NCBI GenBank assembly: GCA_044375975.1
Contig: JBILLQ010000008.1
Span: 1-64,000, forward strand
Source: UBA5018 sp044375975
GTDB taxonomy: Bacteria; Cyanobacteriota; Cyanobacteriia; PCC-6307; Cyanobiaceae
Length of the DNA: 64,000 nucleotides
Direction: 5' to 3'
Shown: piece after piece, positions 1 to 7,927 of the stretch
Layout of the letters: the number at the start of each line of letters is the position of its first letter
Numbering within the stretch: the first letter of the stretch is position 1
Notes under the pieces: model-generated
Seen by the model: only the letters and a program-made list of their open reading frames with translations
What the model was told of the DNA's origin: nothing
The model's database searches: none
Made by a program: the position numbers and the translations under genes

Positions 1-56
1 ACAAGCACTCATGGATTTAGCGATCTAGATAGGGGTAGATATTGCTTTATTTCGAC

Positions 57-81
57 CCGCCGCTTCTTGGGCGGTTTTTTT
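57..81 (+). terminator. Intrinsic terminator of a gene left of the window
   Basis: A short CCGCC/GGCGG stem (57-61 with 70-74) with an 8-base loop is followed by seven T residues (75-81). This is the layout of a rho-independent terminator reading rightwards, so it probably ends a plus-strand transcript entering from outside the window. The stem is only 5 bp, so confidence is moderate. Confidence 0.55.
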
Positions 82-109
82 GTACCCGTAGGATTTCTGG
101 GAATTAGTT

Positions 110-124
110 ATTTTTCGAGGTGCC
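110..124. repeat. Copy of a dispersed 15-bp terminal-repeat-like motif
   Basis: The reverse complement of these 15 bases is GGCACCTCGAAAAAT, identical to the left end of the 109-bp inverted-repeat element at 35488-35596. Shorter matches (CCTCGAAAAA core) occur near 10269 and 59664. It looks like one end of a mobile element left behind beside the 3' end of phoH. No transposase is visible nearby. Confidence 0.45.
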
Positions 125-152
125 CTTTTATCTTTCTCTGGATCTATTTGAT

Positions 153-1580
153 CTAGAGCAGATTGGCGGCCAGCTCGGCCAGCTCGCTGCGCTCGCCCTG
201 GAGCAGGCTCACGTGGCCAGCAAGGGGCTGGCCTTTGAAGCGCTCCACAAGCCAGGTGAGGCCATTACTCTCGGCATCCACGTAGGGATTGTCGATTTGG
301 AATGGATCGCCAGTAAGCACAATTTTTGTACCCTCTCCCACGCGGGTAACGATGGTTTTCACCTCGTGAGGAGTGAGATTTTGCGCCTCATCCACAATTA
401 TAAACTGGCGGGGTATAGAGCGGCCACGAATATAGCTAATCGCTTCTACTTCCAGCAGACCCATGCTCTTGAGGTCGGCCCAGCCGCTGCGGGATGCTCG
501 ATTCGAACCCCGACCTTGCTGAGGTCGGGGTTCATCGCTGGTGGCGAGTAAGTAATCCAGATTATCAATAATTGGCTGCATCCAAGGGCCCATCTTCTCA
601 TCCAAATCACCGGGCAAAAATCCCAATTCCTTGCCCAGGGAAATCACTGGTCTTGTCACCAGAAGCTTGTCGTAGAAGCGCTCATCGGCCACCTGGTGTA
701 GGCCGGCGGCCAGGGCTATCAAGGTCTTGCCGGTACCGGCCTTGCCCAACAGGGTGACCAGGGGCACGGCGGGATCCAACAATAAGTCTAGGGCGAAAGT
801 TTGTTCGCGGTTGCGGGGCTGAATGCGACCCAATTTCAGCTTGCCTGCCTTCTGCAGTGGTTGCAGGCAACCGCCGGCGGCGTCATAGCGACTCAGCAGG
901 GTGTGGCTGGGCTGCAGCTGGTCGATCAGGGTCACCCCCTCGTTGGCCAACAGGGGCGGCAATTGGCCGATCTGGGCGGCCAGCTCAGCCAGAGGCAGGC
1001 CCCCATGCCCCTTAACCCGATCCATCTGATCGGCCTGCACCCACAACTCGCGGCTGCCGGAATAAAGGGCGGCAATATCCACCTTGTCTGTGGTGTAATC
1101 CTGGGCAATCAGCCCCACCGCATCGGCCTTGATGCGCAGGTTGGTGTCCTTGGTGACCAGCACCACTGGGGCTTCGCCAGGGCCAGTGGCTTCGCCACCG
1201 GGCAAGCCCTCGCTGCAGCCCATGCCGCCCAGCCTTTGCTGCTCCAGGGCCACCGCCAGGATGTTGTTGTCACCACTGCCGCCCTTGAGCTCCGGCGGTA
1301 GCTCCAACAGGGTTTCACTGCGGCAGAACACCACCCGCAACCGGCCACCATTGGCCTGGTCCAACCAGACCCCCTCGGCCAGATTGCCCCGGTTGCGCAG
1401 TTCATCCAGCAGCCGCGACACCTGGCGGGCATTGCGGCCCTTCTCGGAGGGATCGCGCTTGAAGCGATCGATCTCCTCCACCACTTCGATCGGGATCACC
1501 AGGTGGTTGTCCTCAAAGCGACCCAGGGCCGCCGGGTCGTGCAGCAACACGTTCGTATCCAGCACGAAGGTCTTGCGCAT
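153..1580 (-). CDS. phoH: PIN-PhoH family protein (RNA-acting ATPase/helicase-like)
   Basis: A 475-residue protein with an N-terminal PIN nuclease domain (about 1-160, starting MRKTFVLDTN, with acidic residues at D8 and in GDNN and TKDTN) and a C-terminal PhoH ATPase domain (about 250-475). The P-loop is GKAGTGKT at 279-286 and the Walker B is IIVDEAQN. PIN-PhoH proteins in other bacteria unwind and cleave RNA; that activity is inferred here. The frame is open upstream to 1682, but the ATG at 1580 immediately precedes the conserved PIN start, so I chose it. The gene is divergent from the CofE-like gene, 40 bp away. Oddity: a perfect 12-bp hairpin (505-533) lies inside the ATPase coding region and encodes an Arg/Pro/Gln-rich loop. 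Confidence 0.92.
   Translation of the reverse strand: MRKTFVLDTNVLLHDPAALGRFEDNHLVIPIEVVEEIDRFKRDPSEKGRNARQVSRLLDELRNRGNLAEGVWLDQANGGRLRVVFCRSETLLELPPELKGGSGDNNILAVALEQQRLGGMGCSEGLPGGEATGPGEAPVVLVTKDTNLRIKADAVGLIAQDYTTDKVDIAALYSGSRELWVQADQMDRVKGHGGLPLAELAAQIGQLPPLLANEGVTLIDQLQPSHTLLSRYDAAGGCLQPLQKAGKLKLGRIQPRNREQTFALDLLLDPAVPLVTLLGKAGTGKTLIALAAGLHQVADERFYDKLLVTRPVISLGKELGFLPGDLDEKMGPWMQPIIDNLDYLLATSDEPRPQQGRGSNRASRSGWADLKSMGLLEVEAISYIRGRSIPRQFIIVDEAQNLTPHEVKTIVTRVGEGTKIVLTGDPFQIDNPYVDAESNGLTWLVERFKGQPLAGHVSLLQGERSELAELAANLL
505..533. repeat. Perfect 12-bp inverted repeat inside phoH
   Basis: GAACCCCGACCT at 505-516 pairs exactly with AGGTCGGGGTTC at 522-533 across a 5-base loop. It lies in frame in the PhoH ATPase domain (about residues 349-358), at a place that looks like a variable insertion (translated as DEPRPQQGRGSN). 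It could be a small palindromic repeat element inserted in frame. Confidence 0.6.
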
Positions 1581-1620
1581 GGCCCCTACCCAGCTGCCTG
1601 GCCAAGACGCTAGGGGGCTG

Positions 1621-2859
1621 ATGGGCCACCTACGCTCCGCCAATTCGCAGCCCAGCTCAGACGTGCCGTTTCCGCTGTTCACCCCACCGCCGCTGGCGGG
1701 GCTAATGCTGGCCTTGGCCCTGCTGGCGGCAGCCCTGCTGGTGCTGGAACTGCGTCACCGACTGCGACCAGCCTCGCCGCTGCGGCTCAGCGCCGGCGAC
1801 TGGCGGGTGCAACGCCAGGCAAGCGGTGTGCAGGTGCAGGGCACGATTGCGATCAGCAACCCCCACCGGCGCATGGAGGTGTTTGTGCCGGAGTTGAGCC
1901 TGCGGCCCACCCTGCTGGGCCGAGGTTCTCTGCAGGGAGTAGAGATAAATAGCCAGATAATCAGCCGCCATCCGGATGAGCCGGCGCGGCAGGATAACTA
2001 CTGGTTCGCCTATATCGTGAAGGCGGGCAAGAGCACCTCGGCCCAGGTGAAGCTTTCGATCACCGCAGCCGAGGGCCTGGATCTGCCGATGCTGCTGGAC
2101 ACCCTCTGGCTGGAGATCCTCTGGGTGAACTACGGGCCCTTCGGGAGGCTGCAGCGCCGCGATGGCCTGCTGGTGCCGCTGCGGCGACCAGCCCCCGCCA
2201 TTCCCTCCCAGGCCCAGTGGCTGGCAGGGGAAGGCTGCCAGGTGCTGCCGATTCGCACCCACCTGCTGGGGGTGCTCGATGACCCTGCCGCCGTTTTGCG
2301 GCATTACGCCGGCGCAGTGCTGCAGCCTGGGGATGTGCTCACCATCGGCGAGACGCCGCTGGCGGTAATCCAGGGGCGCTACCACCATCCCGAAACCGTG
2401 GCGCCCTCCTGCCTGGCCCGCTTGCTGTGTCGGGCCTTCCATCCCACCAGCTCCCTGGCCACCGCCTGCGGCATGCAGAGCCTGATCGATCTGGTGGGGC
2501 CCGCCCGGGTGCTGCTGGCCTGGCTGATCGGCACCGCCCTCAAGCTGGTGGGCCTCAAGGGCTGGTTCTACCGGCTGGCGGGCGAACAGGCACGCCTGAT
2601 CGACGACATCACCGGCACCACCCCCCCCTACGACCAAACCATCGTGCTCGGCCCAGATCAACCGGGCCCCTTCTGTGCCGCCATGGCCAGCGAGCTTGGG
2701 GTGGGGGTGGCCGTGGTGGATGTCAACGACCTGGGCCGGGTGAAGGTGCTGGCCGCCAGCCAGGGCTGCGACGAAGCGCTGCTGATCCGGGCCCTGCGGC
2801 CCAATCCCGCCGGCAATGCCAACCAGCGCACCCCCCTGGTGCTGATCAGACCAGCTTGA
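1621..2859 (+). CDS. CofE-like (F420-0:gamma-glutamyl ligase-like) conserved protein
   Basis: 412 residues from the ATG at 1621; an alternative ATG at 1705 gives 384 residues and starts right at a hydrophobic segment (LALALLAAALLVLEL). The C-terminal half resembles the CofE fold: a QPGDVLTIGET stretch, an RALRPNPAGNANQ segment and a closing nucleotide-ligase-like region. Cyanobacterial genomes often annotate such proteins as F420-0:gamma-glutamyl ligase, although cyanobacteria are not known to make F420, so the substrate is unknown. The N-terminal membrane anchor is a visible feature. The gene is divergent from phoH. I am fairly sure of the family and not of the reaction or the start. Confidence 0.72.
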   Translation: MGHLRSANSQPSSDVPFPLFTPPPLAGLMLALALLAAALLVLELRHRLRPASPLRLSAGDWRVQRQASGVQVQGTIAISNPHRRMEVFVPELSLRPTLLGRGSLQGVEINSQIISRHPDEPARQDNYWFAYIVKAGKSTSAQVKLSITAAEGLDLPMLLDTLWLEILWVNYGPFGRLQRRDGLLVPLRRPAPAIPSQAQWLAGEGCQVLPIRTHLLGVLDDPAAVLRHYAGAVLQPGDVLTIGETPLAVIQGRYHHPETVAPSCLARLLCRAFHPTSSLATACGMQSLIDLVGPARVLLAWLIGTALKLVGLKGWFYRLAGEQARLIDDITGTTPPYDQTIVLGPDQPGPFCAAMASELGVGVAVVDVNDLGRVKVLAASQGCDEALLIRALRPNPAGNANQRTPLVLIRPA

Positions 2860-2946
2860 GCCTGGGCAGCTGTGGAGAACCGGTTCAGATCTGGAGAGAT
2901 CGATACAGTGGAGTTGGAGTGACGACGTTCCCCGCGACCCCTCGCC

Positions 2947-3993
2947 ATGAGCCGCGAACCATGGCGTGACCACTGGCGGATTGAGGAGCTCCAGGGCTGG
3001 CACCTCAGCCTGCTCAAGGATCCGGTGTTTCTGCCCCTGCGGCCGCTGCTCCAACGCGCCCTCTGGCTGAACTTGCCGGAACACCTGATCCAACTGCTGG
3101 CCCAGCGAGCCCCGCTCGCTCCCCAGGTGCTGGTGGCCTTTGCGCCCCACAGTCAAGACAGCATCGGACTGATCGTTAGCCGCCGCTTGAACCGCAGTGG
3201 CAGCTGCTGGCAGCTGCAACACCTGCGCACCACGATCGCCGCCGATCGCCGTCGCCTCGGCCACGCCCTGGTGCAGGAGGCGATCGCCCGCGGGCGCGGT
3301 GCCAGCAGCTGGATCGCCGAGGCCTCCAGCCAGGACAGCGCCAAGCTCGCCCTGCTGCGGGAACTGGGCTTTCAGCCCCTGCGCAGCGATCAGCTATGGC
3401 TTTGGCAGCCGCAAGCCGCCAGCGAACCGCCACAGCCACCGCCGCAGCCACCGCCGCCGGAGCTGCAGCTGCAGAGCCTGCAGCGCCGTAATGCGGCCTT
3501 GCTCTGGCATCTGGAGCAGGTGGCCTGCCCCGCCCAATTGCGCCAGTTGCTCGATCGCAGCCTCGAGGACTTGCTGGACCAGAGCCAGGGCAAGGGATGG
3601 CTGCTGCTCGATCCCAGTCGAGCCCAGGCGGTGGCTGGGCTGCGCTGGCTTGGCGCCCACGCCGGCGGCGGCCACGATGTGGAGTTCACGGTGCAGGAGG
3701 GCTGGCAGCAACAACTGATCGGCCCCGCCGGAGAGTGTCTGCTGCGAAAGGCCGCCCAGCAGTTGGGCGGCGCTGGCCTATGGCTGCGCTGCGACGTGCG
3801 CGATCGGGCCCGCCAGCAGTGGTTGAGCGGTTTGGGGGCCCAGGAGCGCGGTGAGCGGGTGCTGATGGCCCGCAGTGTCTGGCGCCGCCACGGCCCACCG
3901 ACCCTGGTGAGCTCCAGCAGCCGCATTGAAGCGATGTTGGAACAGCTGCAACCCCGGCGCCGGCCCCTGCCCACCCCCCTGGCTCCCCGCTAG
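2947..3993 (+). CDS. Conserved GNAT-like protein
   Basis: A 348-residue protein starting MSREPWRDHW. Residues about 60-155 resemble a GNAT acetyltransferase fold: a strand ending in GLIVSRRL, then an arginine-rich turn (AADRRRLGHALV) where the acetyl-CoA loop is expected, and the typical ending LLRELGFQPL. A proline/glutamine-rich linker (about 158-175) leads to a second alpha/beta domain I do not recognise. The gene ends 5 bp before ruvX and is probably co-transcribed with it. It is probably the cyanobacterial conserved hypothetical found beside ruvX. Acetyltransferase activity is inference only. Confidence 0.7.
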   Translation: MSREPWRDHWRIEELQGWHLSLLKDPVFLPLRPLLQRALWLNLPEHLIQLLAQRAPLAPQVLVAFAPHSQDSIGLIVSRRLNRSGSCWQLQHLRTTIAADRRRLGHALVQEAIARGRGASSWIAEASSQDSAKLALLRELGFQPLRSDQLWLWQPQAASEPPQPPPQPPPPELQLQSLQRRNAALLWHLEQVACPAQLRQLLDRSLEDLLDQSQGKGWLLLDPSRAQAVAGLRWLGAHAGGGHDVEFTVQEGWQQQLIGPAGECLLRKAAQQLGGAGLWLRCDVRDRARQQWLSGLGAQERGERVLMARSVWRRHGPPTLVSSSSRIEAMLEQLQPRRRPLPTPLAPR

Positions 3994-3998
3994 GCGCC

Positions 3999-4574
3999 AT
4001 GGCCATCCGCCCCACCCCCCTGCCCCGCTCCGTGTTGGCCCTCGATGTGGGGCGCCGCCGCATTGGCCTGGCCGGCTGCGATCCCCTGGGGCTCACCGTT
4101 ACACCGCTGCCGGCCCTGGCCCGCAGCAGCTTTCAGGCCGATCTACCGGCGCTCACCGCCCTGATCCGCCAGCGCCGAGTTTTAGCCCTGGTGGTGGGTC
4201 TGCCGCTCGATCGGGCCGGCCAGCCCACGGCCCAGGCGGTCCACTGCCGCCGCTACGGCGAGCGCTTGGGCCGGGCCCTGGAGCTACCGCTGGCCTGGGT
4301 AAATGAACACGCCAGCACCTGGGCGGCTGGCGAACGCCATGGCCTGCACGGCGATCGCAGTGGCGCCCTGGACAGCGCCGCGGCGGCACTGCTGCTGGAG
4401 CAGTGGCTGCAGGAGGGGCCAGAACCAGCACCCCTGGTGGTGCTGGCGAATCCACTCACCTCCACTGTCCCACTTACCGGCACTGTCCAACTGACCGACA
4501 CTGTCCCACTGACCGACACTGTCCAGCAGGCAGGCTGTGCTCCATCCTGTGATCAGACTGCCCCTCTTCCATGA
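3999..4574 (+). CDS. ruvX: Holliday junction resolvase-like RNase H-fold protein (YqgF/RuvX)
   Basis: 191 residues. The YqgF signature ALDVGRRRIG at the N-terminus carries the first catalytic Asp (D16), and VVGLPLDRAGQ and the later DSAAAALLLEQWL helix match the family. YqgF proteins act in 16S rRNA 5'-end maturation or junction cleavage. The usual family length is about 140-150 residues; this one has an extra C-terminal tail containing a hexapeptide repeated four times (LTxTVx), made by an 18-bp tandem array at 4455-4526. The stop overlaps the start of the DUF3727 gene by 4 bp. Confidence 0.9.
   Translation: MAIRPTPLPRSVLALDVGRRRIGLAGCDPLGLTVTPLPALARSSFQADLPALTALIRQRRVLALVVGLPLDRAGQPTAQAVHCRRYGERLGRALELPLAWVNEHASTWAAGERHGLHGDRSGALDSAAAALLLEQWLQEGPEPAPLVVLANPLTSTVPLTGTVQLTDTVPLTDTVQQAGCAPSCDQTAPLP
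4455..4526 (+). repeat. 18-bp tandem array (x4) in the ruvX tail
   Basis: Four consecutive 18-bp units of the form CTGACCGACACTGTCCCA (4455-4472, 4473-4490, 4491-4508, 4509-4526). The last two differ at one base. The unit length is a multiple of three, so it encodes LTSTVP, LTGTVQ, LTDTVP, LTDTVQ and keeps the frame. Confidence 0.85.
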
Positions 4575-5152
4575 GCCCCGAAGGTTCCTCCATGGCCGGT
4601 TCCGGTGATGCACCCACGGTGGTCGTGCGCGACTCCAGTGGCCGACAGCTGCTCTGTTTCCTTGAGGAGCTGATCCCCCTGGACGGCCACGATTACGTGC
4701 TGCTCACTCCCGTGGACACCCCGGTGTGCCTGTTTCAGCTCACCGACGACGAAGAGGAGCCCAAGTTGATCGACACGGTGGATGCCACCGAACCGATCCT
4801 GTCGATAGCCGATGTGGTGCTGCAGGAACACGATCTAACCCTGGTGCGCTCCGCCGTTACCCTCACCGTGAGCGGTGAATTGGAAGAACCAGACCCGGAC
4901 GATTTCGACGAAGATGACGAAACCGACCCCGAAGACAGCGAGACCTATGACCTGCTGGTGAGCTTCGTTGTAGACGAGCAGGACTACGGCCTCTACATCC
5001 CCCTGGATCCCTTCTTCGTGGTGGCCCGCATGGAGGGCAGCGACGCCGTGCTGGTGGAAGGCGAAGAGTTCGAGCGGGTGCAGCCCCGCATCGAGGCTGA
5101 GCTAGACGAAAGGGAGGGCCAGCTGGAAGACGGCGAAGAGGCAAGCGACTGA
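4571..5152 (+). CDS. DUF3727 family protein
   Basis: 193 residues, acidic. The core (about 14-100) has the family features: VVVRDSSGRQLLCFLEE, then DYVLLTPVDTPV and a repeated DD/EE-rich acidic stretch around 105-125. DUF3727 proteins are restricted to cyanobacteria and plastid-bearing eukaryotes and have no settled biochemical role. The gene overlaps ruvX by 4 bp and its stop overlaps the next start by one base (TGATG), so translation is probably coupled. An internal ATG at 4592 is a possible alternative start. Confidence 0.85.
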   Translation: MSPEGSSMAGSGDAPTVVVRDSSGRQLLCFLEELIPLDGHDYVLLTPVDTPVCLFQLTDDEEEPKLIDTVDATEPILSIADVVLQEHDLTLVRSAVTLTVSGELEEPDPDDFDEDDETDPEDSETYDLLVSFVVDEQDYGLYIPLDPFFVVARMEGSDAVLVEGEEFERVQPRIEAELDEREGQLEDGEEASD

Positions 5153-5685
5153 TGTCTTTAGATCACCCGCTGCGTCGGCTGCTAAAGCCGGATTGGGTGG
5201 TCCCTGGCACCCTCGCTGAACTACCGCTGGCCGCCCTGCTGGAACGCCCCTCCAAGCCGATTCGGGCCCTGGTTTTGGATGTGGACCGCACCCTGCTGCC
5301 CCGCCGCCAGACGCTGGTACCAGAATCGATGCGGCTGTGGCTGCAGGCCGCCAGCCAGCAGGTGCCGATTCACCTGCTTAGCAACAATCCATCCCGCCAC
5401 CGCATCGGCGCCGTGGCCGCGCTGTTCAATCTGCCCTTCACCAACTCCGCCGGCAAGCCCCGGCGCACAGCCCTACGGCGGGTGCTAGCCGAACTGGAGC
5501 TACCAGCGAGCCAGGTGGCCCTGATTGGCGATCGCCTGTTCACCGATGTGATGGCCGGCAATCGCCTCGGCCTGTTCACCGTGCTGGTCAAACCGATCGA
5601 CCCCAACGGCCAGCCCTGCCAGCGCGATCGGCTGCAAAAAATGGAGCTGCGCATCGCCCGCTGGATGGGCACCAAGCTGACATGA
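5152..5685 (+). CDS. YqeG family HAD IIIA-type phosphatase
   Basis: 177 residues. The first HAD motif is LVLDVDRTLLP (two Asp nucleophile/acid positions, here DVDRT); the Ser/Thr motif is in HLLSNNP; the third and fourth motifs are LIGDRLFTDVMAGN. The length fits the YqeG group, typically about 170 residues. Plant and cyanobacterial relatives have been linked to phosphatidylglycerophosphate dephosphorylation, so a role in phosphatidylglycerol synthesis is plausible but not shown. It is part of the ruvX-DUF3727-yqeG-proB run with overlapping or closely spaced genes. Confidence 0.9.
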   Translation: MSLDHPLRRLLKPDWVVPGTLAELPLAALLERPSKPIRALVLDVDRTLLPRRQTLVPESMRLWLQAASQQVPIHLLSNNPSRHRIGAVAALFNLPFTNSAGKPRRTALRRVLAELELPASQVALIGDRLFTDVMAGNRLGLFTVLVKPIDPNGQPCQRDRLQKMELRIARWMGTKLT

Positions 5686-5695
5686 GGAGCTGTAG

Positions 5696-6757
5696 ATGCG
5701 TCGGGTGATCAAGGTGGGCACGAGCCTGCTGCGGGGTAGCCGCCAGCGCCCCACCGCTGCCGTGATCGCCGATCTGGCGGCCAGTCTTCACAGCGCCCAC
5801 CGACGCGGCGATTCGATCGTGCTGGTGACCAGCGGTGCCGTGGGGCTCGGCTGTCAGGTGCTGGAGCTGGAGCAGCGGCCCTCCCTGGTGGTGGCGCTCC
5901 AGGCCGCCGCCGCCGTGGGCCAAGGCCGTCTGATGGCCCTTTACCAAGACGCCTTCGCCGTGCGCGGCCTGGTGGTGGCGCAGGTGTTGCTCACCCGGGG
6001 CGATCTGGCCTCCCGGCGCCGCTATCAAAACGCCAGCCACACCCTCGAACAGCTGCTCAGCTGGGGGGTGGTGCCAGTGGTGAACGAAAACGACACCCTG
6101 GCCACCGATGAACTCCGCTTCGGTGACAACGACACCCTCTCCGCCCTGGTGGCGGTGGCGGTGGAGGCCGATGAACTGATCCTGCTCACCGATGTGGACC
6201 GGCTCTACGACGGTGATCCCCGCACCAATGCCCAGGCCAATCCGATCGCGGAGGTGCGCGATCTCGACGAACTGAATCGGCTCTCCTCGGTCGCCACAGG
6301 TGGCGGCCAATGGGGTACCGGTGGCATGACCACCAAGCTGGCGGCCGCCCGCATCGCCACCTCCAGCGGCATCCGCGTGCGCCTGGCCGATGGGCGCGAG
6401 CCGGCCGTGCTCGACGCCCTGTTGGCGGGCGCAGCGGTGGGCACCGTGTTTCAACCCAGCAGCAAACCGCTGGCCGATCGCAAGCGCTGGCTGGCTCATG
6501 CCCTGCTGCCCAAGGGCAGCTTGATGGTGGATGCCGGCGCCGAGCGGGCCCTGCGGGACCAGGGGGCATCCCTGCTGGCGGTGGGGCTGATCGCCGTGGA
6601 GGGCGACTTCCGCGCCCGCGAGGCGGTGCGCCTGCTGGCCGCCGATGGTCGGGAGCTGGGCCGAGGCCTGGCCACCTTGGATAGCGACAGCCTGCGGGGT
6701 CTGATCGGCCGTGAAGGGGTTCAAGTGGTGCACCGCGACCAGCTGGCCCTGGTCTGA
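5696..6757 (+). CDS. proB: Glutamate 5-kinase
   Basis: 353 residues. It phosphorylates glutamate in the first step of proline synthesis. The amino-acid-kinase domain (about 1-250) begins RRVIKVGTSLL and contains VTSGAVGLG, VVNENDT and GTGGMTTKLAAA. A C-terminal PUA domain (about 270-350) is present, as in long-form bacterial ProB. A GAGG-type ribosome site (ATGAGGAGCTG) precedes the ATG by a few bases. It lies 10 bp after the YqeG gene. Confidence 0.96.
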   Translation: MRRVIKVGTSLLRGSRQRPTAAVIADLAASLHSAHRRGDSIVLVTSGAVGLGCQVLELEQRPSLVVALQAAAAVGQGRLMALYQDAFAVRGLVVAQVLLTRGDLASRRRYQNASHTLEQLLSWGVVPVVNENDTLATDELRFGDNDTLSALVAVAVEADELILLTDVDRLYDGDPRTNAQANPIAEVRDLDELNRLSSVATGGGQWGTGGMTTKLAAARIATSSGIRVRLADGREPAVLDALLAGAAVGTVFQPSSKPLADRKRWLAHALLPKGSLMVDAGAERALRDQGASLLAVGLIAVEGDFRAREAVRLLAADGRELGRGLATLDSDSLRGLIGREGVQVVHRDQLALV

Positions 6758-6801
6758 GCGAGCAGCTGCCTACGATCCAGCCATCCGCATTGTTCTGGGG
6801 C

Positions 6802-7866
6802 ATGCGCTTCAGCGAACTGGTCGGCCATCTCAGCGAGCTGCAGCGCCCTGGAGTTGCAAACCCCAGCCACCGGGCCGAGGATCCGGAGCTCAGCTCTGGC
6901 GCCGCCTTGGATCTGGCCAGCGACGGACAACTCAGCTTTCTCGAACCAGGCAATGCCCTGGCGGCCGCCGCCGCCGCCACCGGCGCCAGCGCCGTGCTGA
7001 TCCCAGCTGCGGTGGCCGAAGCCGCAGAGTTGCAAAGCCAGCTCACCAGCCGCGGCATCGCCTGGGTGGCCCTGGCCGATCCGCGGCTGGGCTTTGCCGA
7101 AGCCCTGGAGGCCCTGCATCCGCGCCGGGCCAAGCCAGCCGGCATTCATGCCACCGCCGTGGTGGATCCCACGGCGGTGATCGGCGCCACTGCCCACATC
7201 GGCGCCCAGGTGGTGATTGGCGCCGATGTGCTGGTGGGCGAGGGCTGCATCTTGCATCCAGGAGTGGTGGTCTACGAGGAAGTGCAGCTTGGGGAGGGCT
7301 GCGAACTCCATGCCGGAGCGGTGCTGCATCCCGGCAGCCGCCTCGGCCGCGGCTGTGTGGTGCACTCCAATGCCGTGATTGCCAGCGAGGGGTTTGGCTT
7401 CGTACCCACGGCCGCGGGCTGGCGGAAAATGCCCCAGACCGGGCTGGTGGTGCTGGAGGAGGGCGTTGAGGTGGGCTGCAACAGCACCATCGATCGACCG
7501 GCGGTGGGGGAGACCCGCATCGGCGCAGGCAGCAAGATCGACAACCTCGTGCATATCGCCCATGGGGTGACCATTGGCCGGGGCTGTGCCCTGGCCGCCC
7601 AGGTGGGCATAGCCGGCGGCGCCAAGCTCGGCCATGGTGTGATCCTGGCCGGGCAGGTGGGGGTGGCCAATAGGGCCAACATCGGCGACCGGGCCATTGC
7701 CAGCTCTAAATCCGGCATCCATGGCGATGTGGCCGCCGGCGCAGTGGTGAGCGGCTATCCCGCCATTCCCAATCGGCTGTGGCTGCGCTGCTCTGCGGCC
7801 TTCAACAAACTGCCCGAAATGGCCAAAACCCTGCGGCGCATCCAAGCCAACAGCGACCACGCCTGA
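6802..7866 (+). CDS. lpxD: UDP-3-O-acylglucosamine N-acyltransferase
   Basis: 354 residues from the ATG at 6802; an ATG 12 bases upstream is in frame but adds only MFWG. It adds the N-linked acyl chain in lipid A synthesis. The N-terminal uridine-binding domain begins RFSELVGHL. A left-handed beta helix of hexapeptide repeats follows from about residue 110 (many GA/IGA turns). The probable catalytic His lies in VHIAHGV, the usual position in LpxD. The 3' end approaches leuB without a terminator. Confidence 0.95.
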   Translation: MRFSELVGHLSELQRPGVANPSHRAEDPELSSGAALDLASDGQLSFLEPGNALAAAAAATGASAVLIPAAVAEAAELQSQLTSRGIAWVALADPRLGFAEALEALHPRRAKPAGIHATAVVDPTAVIGATAHIGAQVVIGADVLVGEGCILHPGVVVYEEVQLGEGCELHAGAVLHPGSRLGRGCVVHSNAVIASEGFGFVPTAAGWRKMPQTGLVVLEEGVEVGCNSTIDRPAVGETRIGAGSKIDNLVHIAHGVTIGRGCALAAQVGIAGGAKLGHGVILAGQVGVANRANIGDRAIASSKSGIHGDVAAGAVVSGYPAIPNRLWLRCSAAFNKLPEMAKTLRRIQANSDHA

Positions 7867-7927
7867 AGTTAGGGCGATGCCGAAGGGGGCCTAGCCTGCC
7901 CAGTTGCCCAGCGCCAGCTCCCCCACC

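Noticed and set aside
498..533. tRNA T-arm-like sequence (GGGGTTCGAATC on the minus strand)
   Set aside because: It lies inside phoH, and no acceptor stem, anticodon arm or D-arm can be formed around it.
1702..3264. 520-residue frame on the minus strand
   Set aside because: It runs antisense through the CofE-like gene and into the GNAT-like gene, which have clear protein motifs. Its composition (Gly/His/Gln-rich) is typical of a shadow frame in GC-rich DNA.
5588..6733. 381-residue frame on the minus strand
   Set aside because: Antisense to proB, a fully recognisable enzyme. Its His/Gly/Gln-rich translation matches no domain.
6721..7860. 379-residue frame on the minus strand
   Set aside because: Antisense shadow of lpxD, with the same Gly/His-rich pattern.
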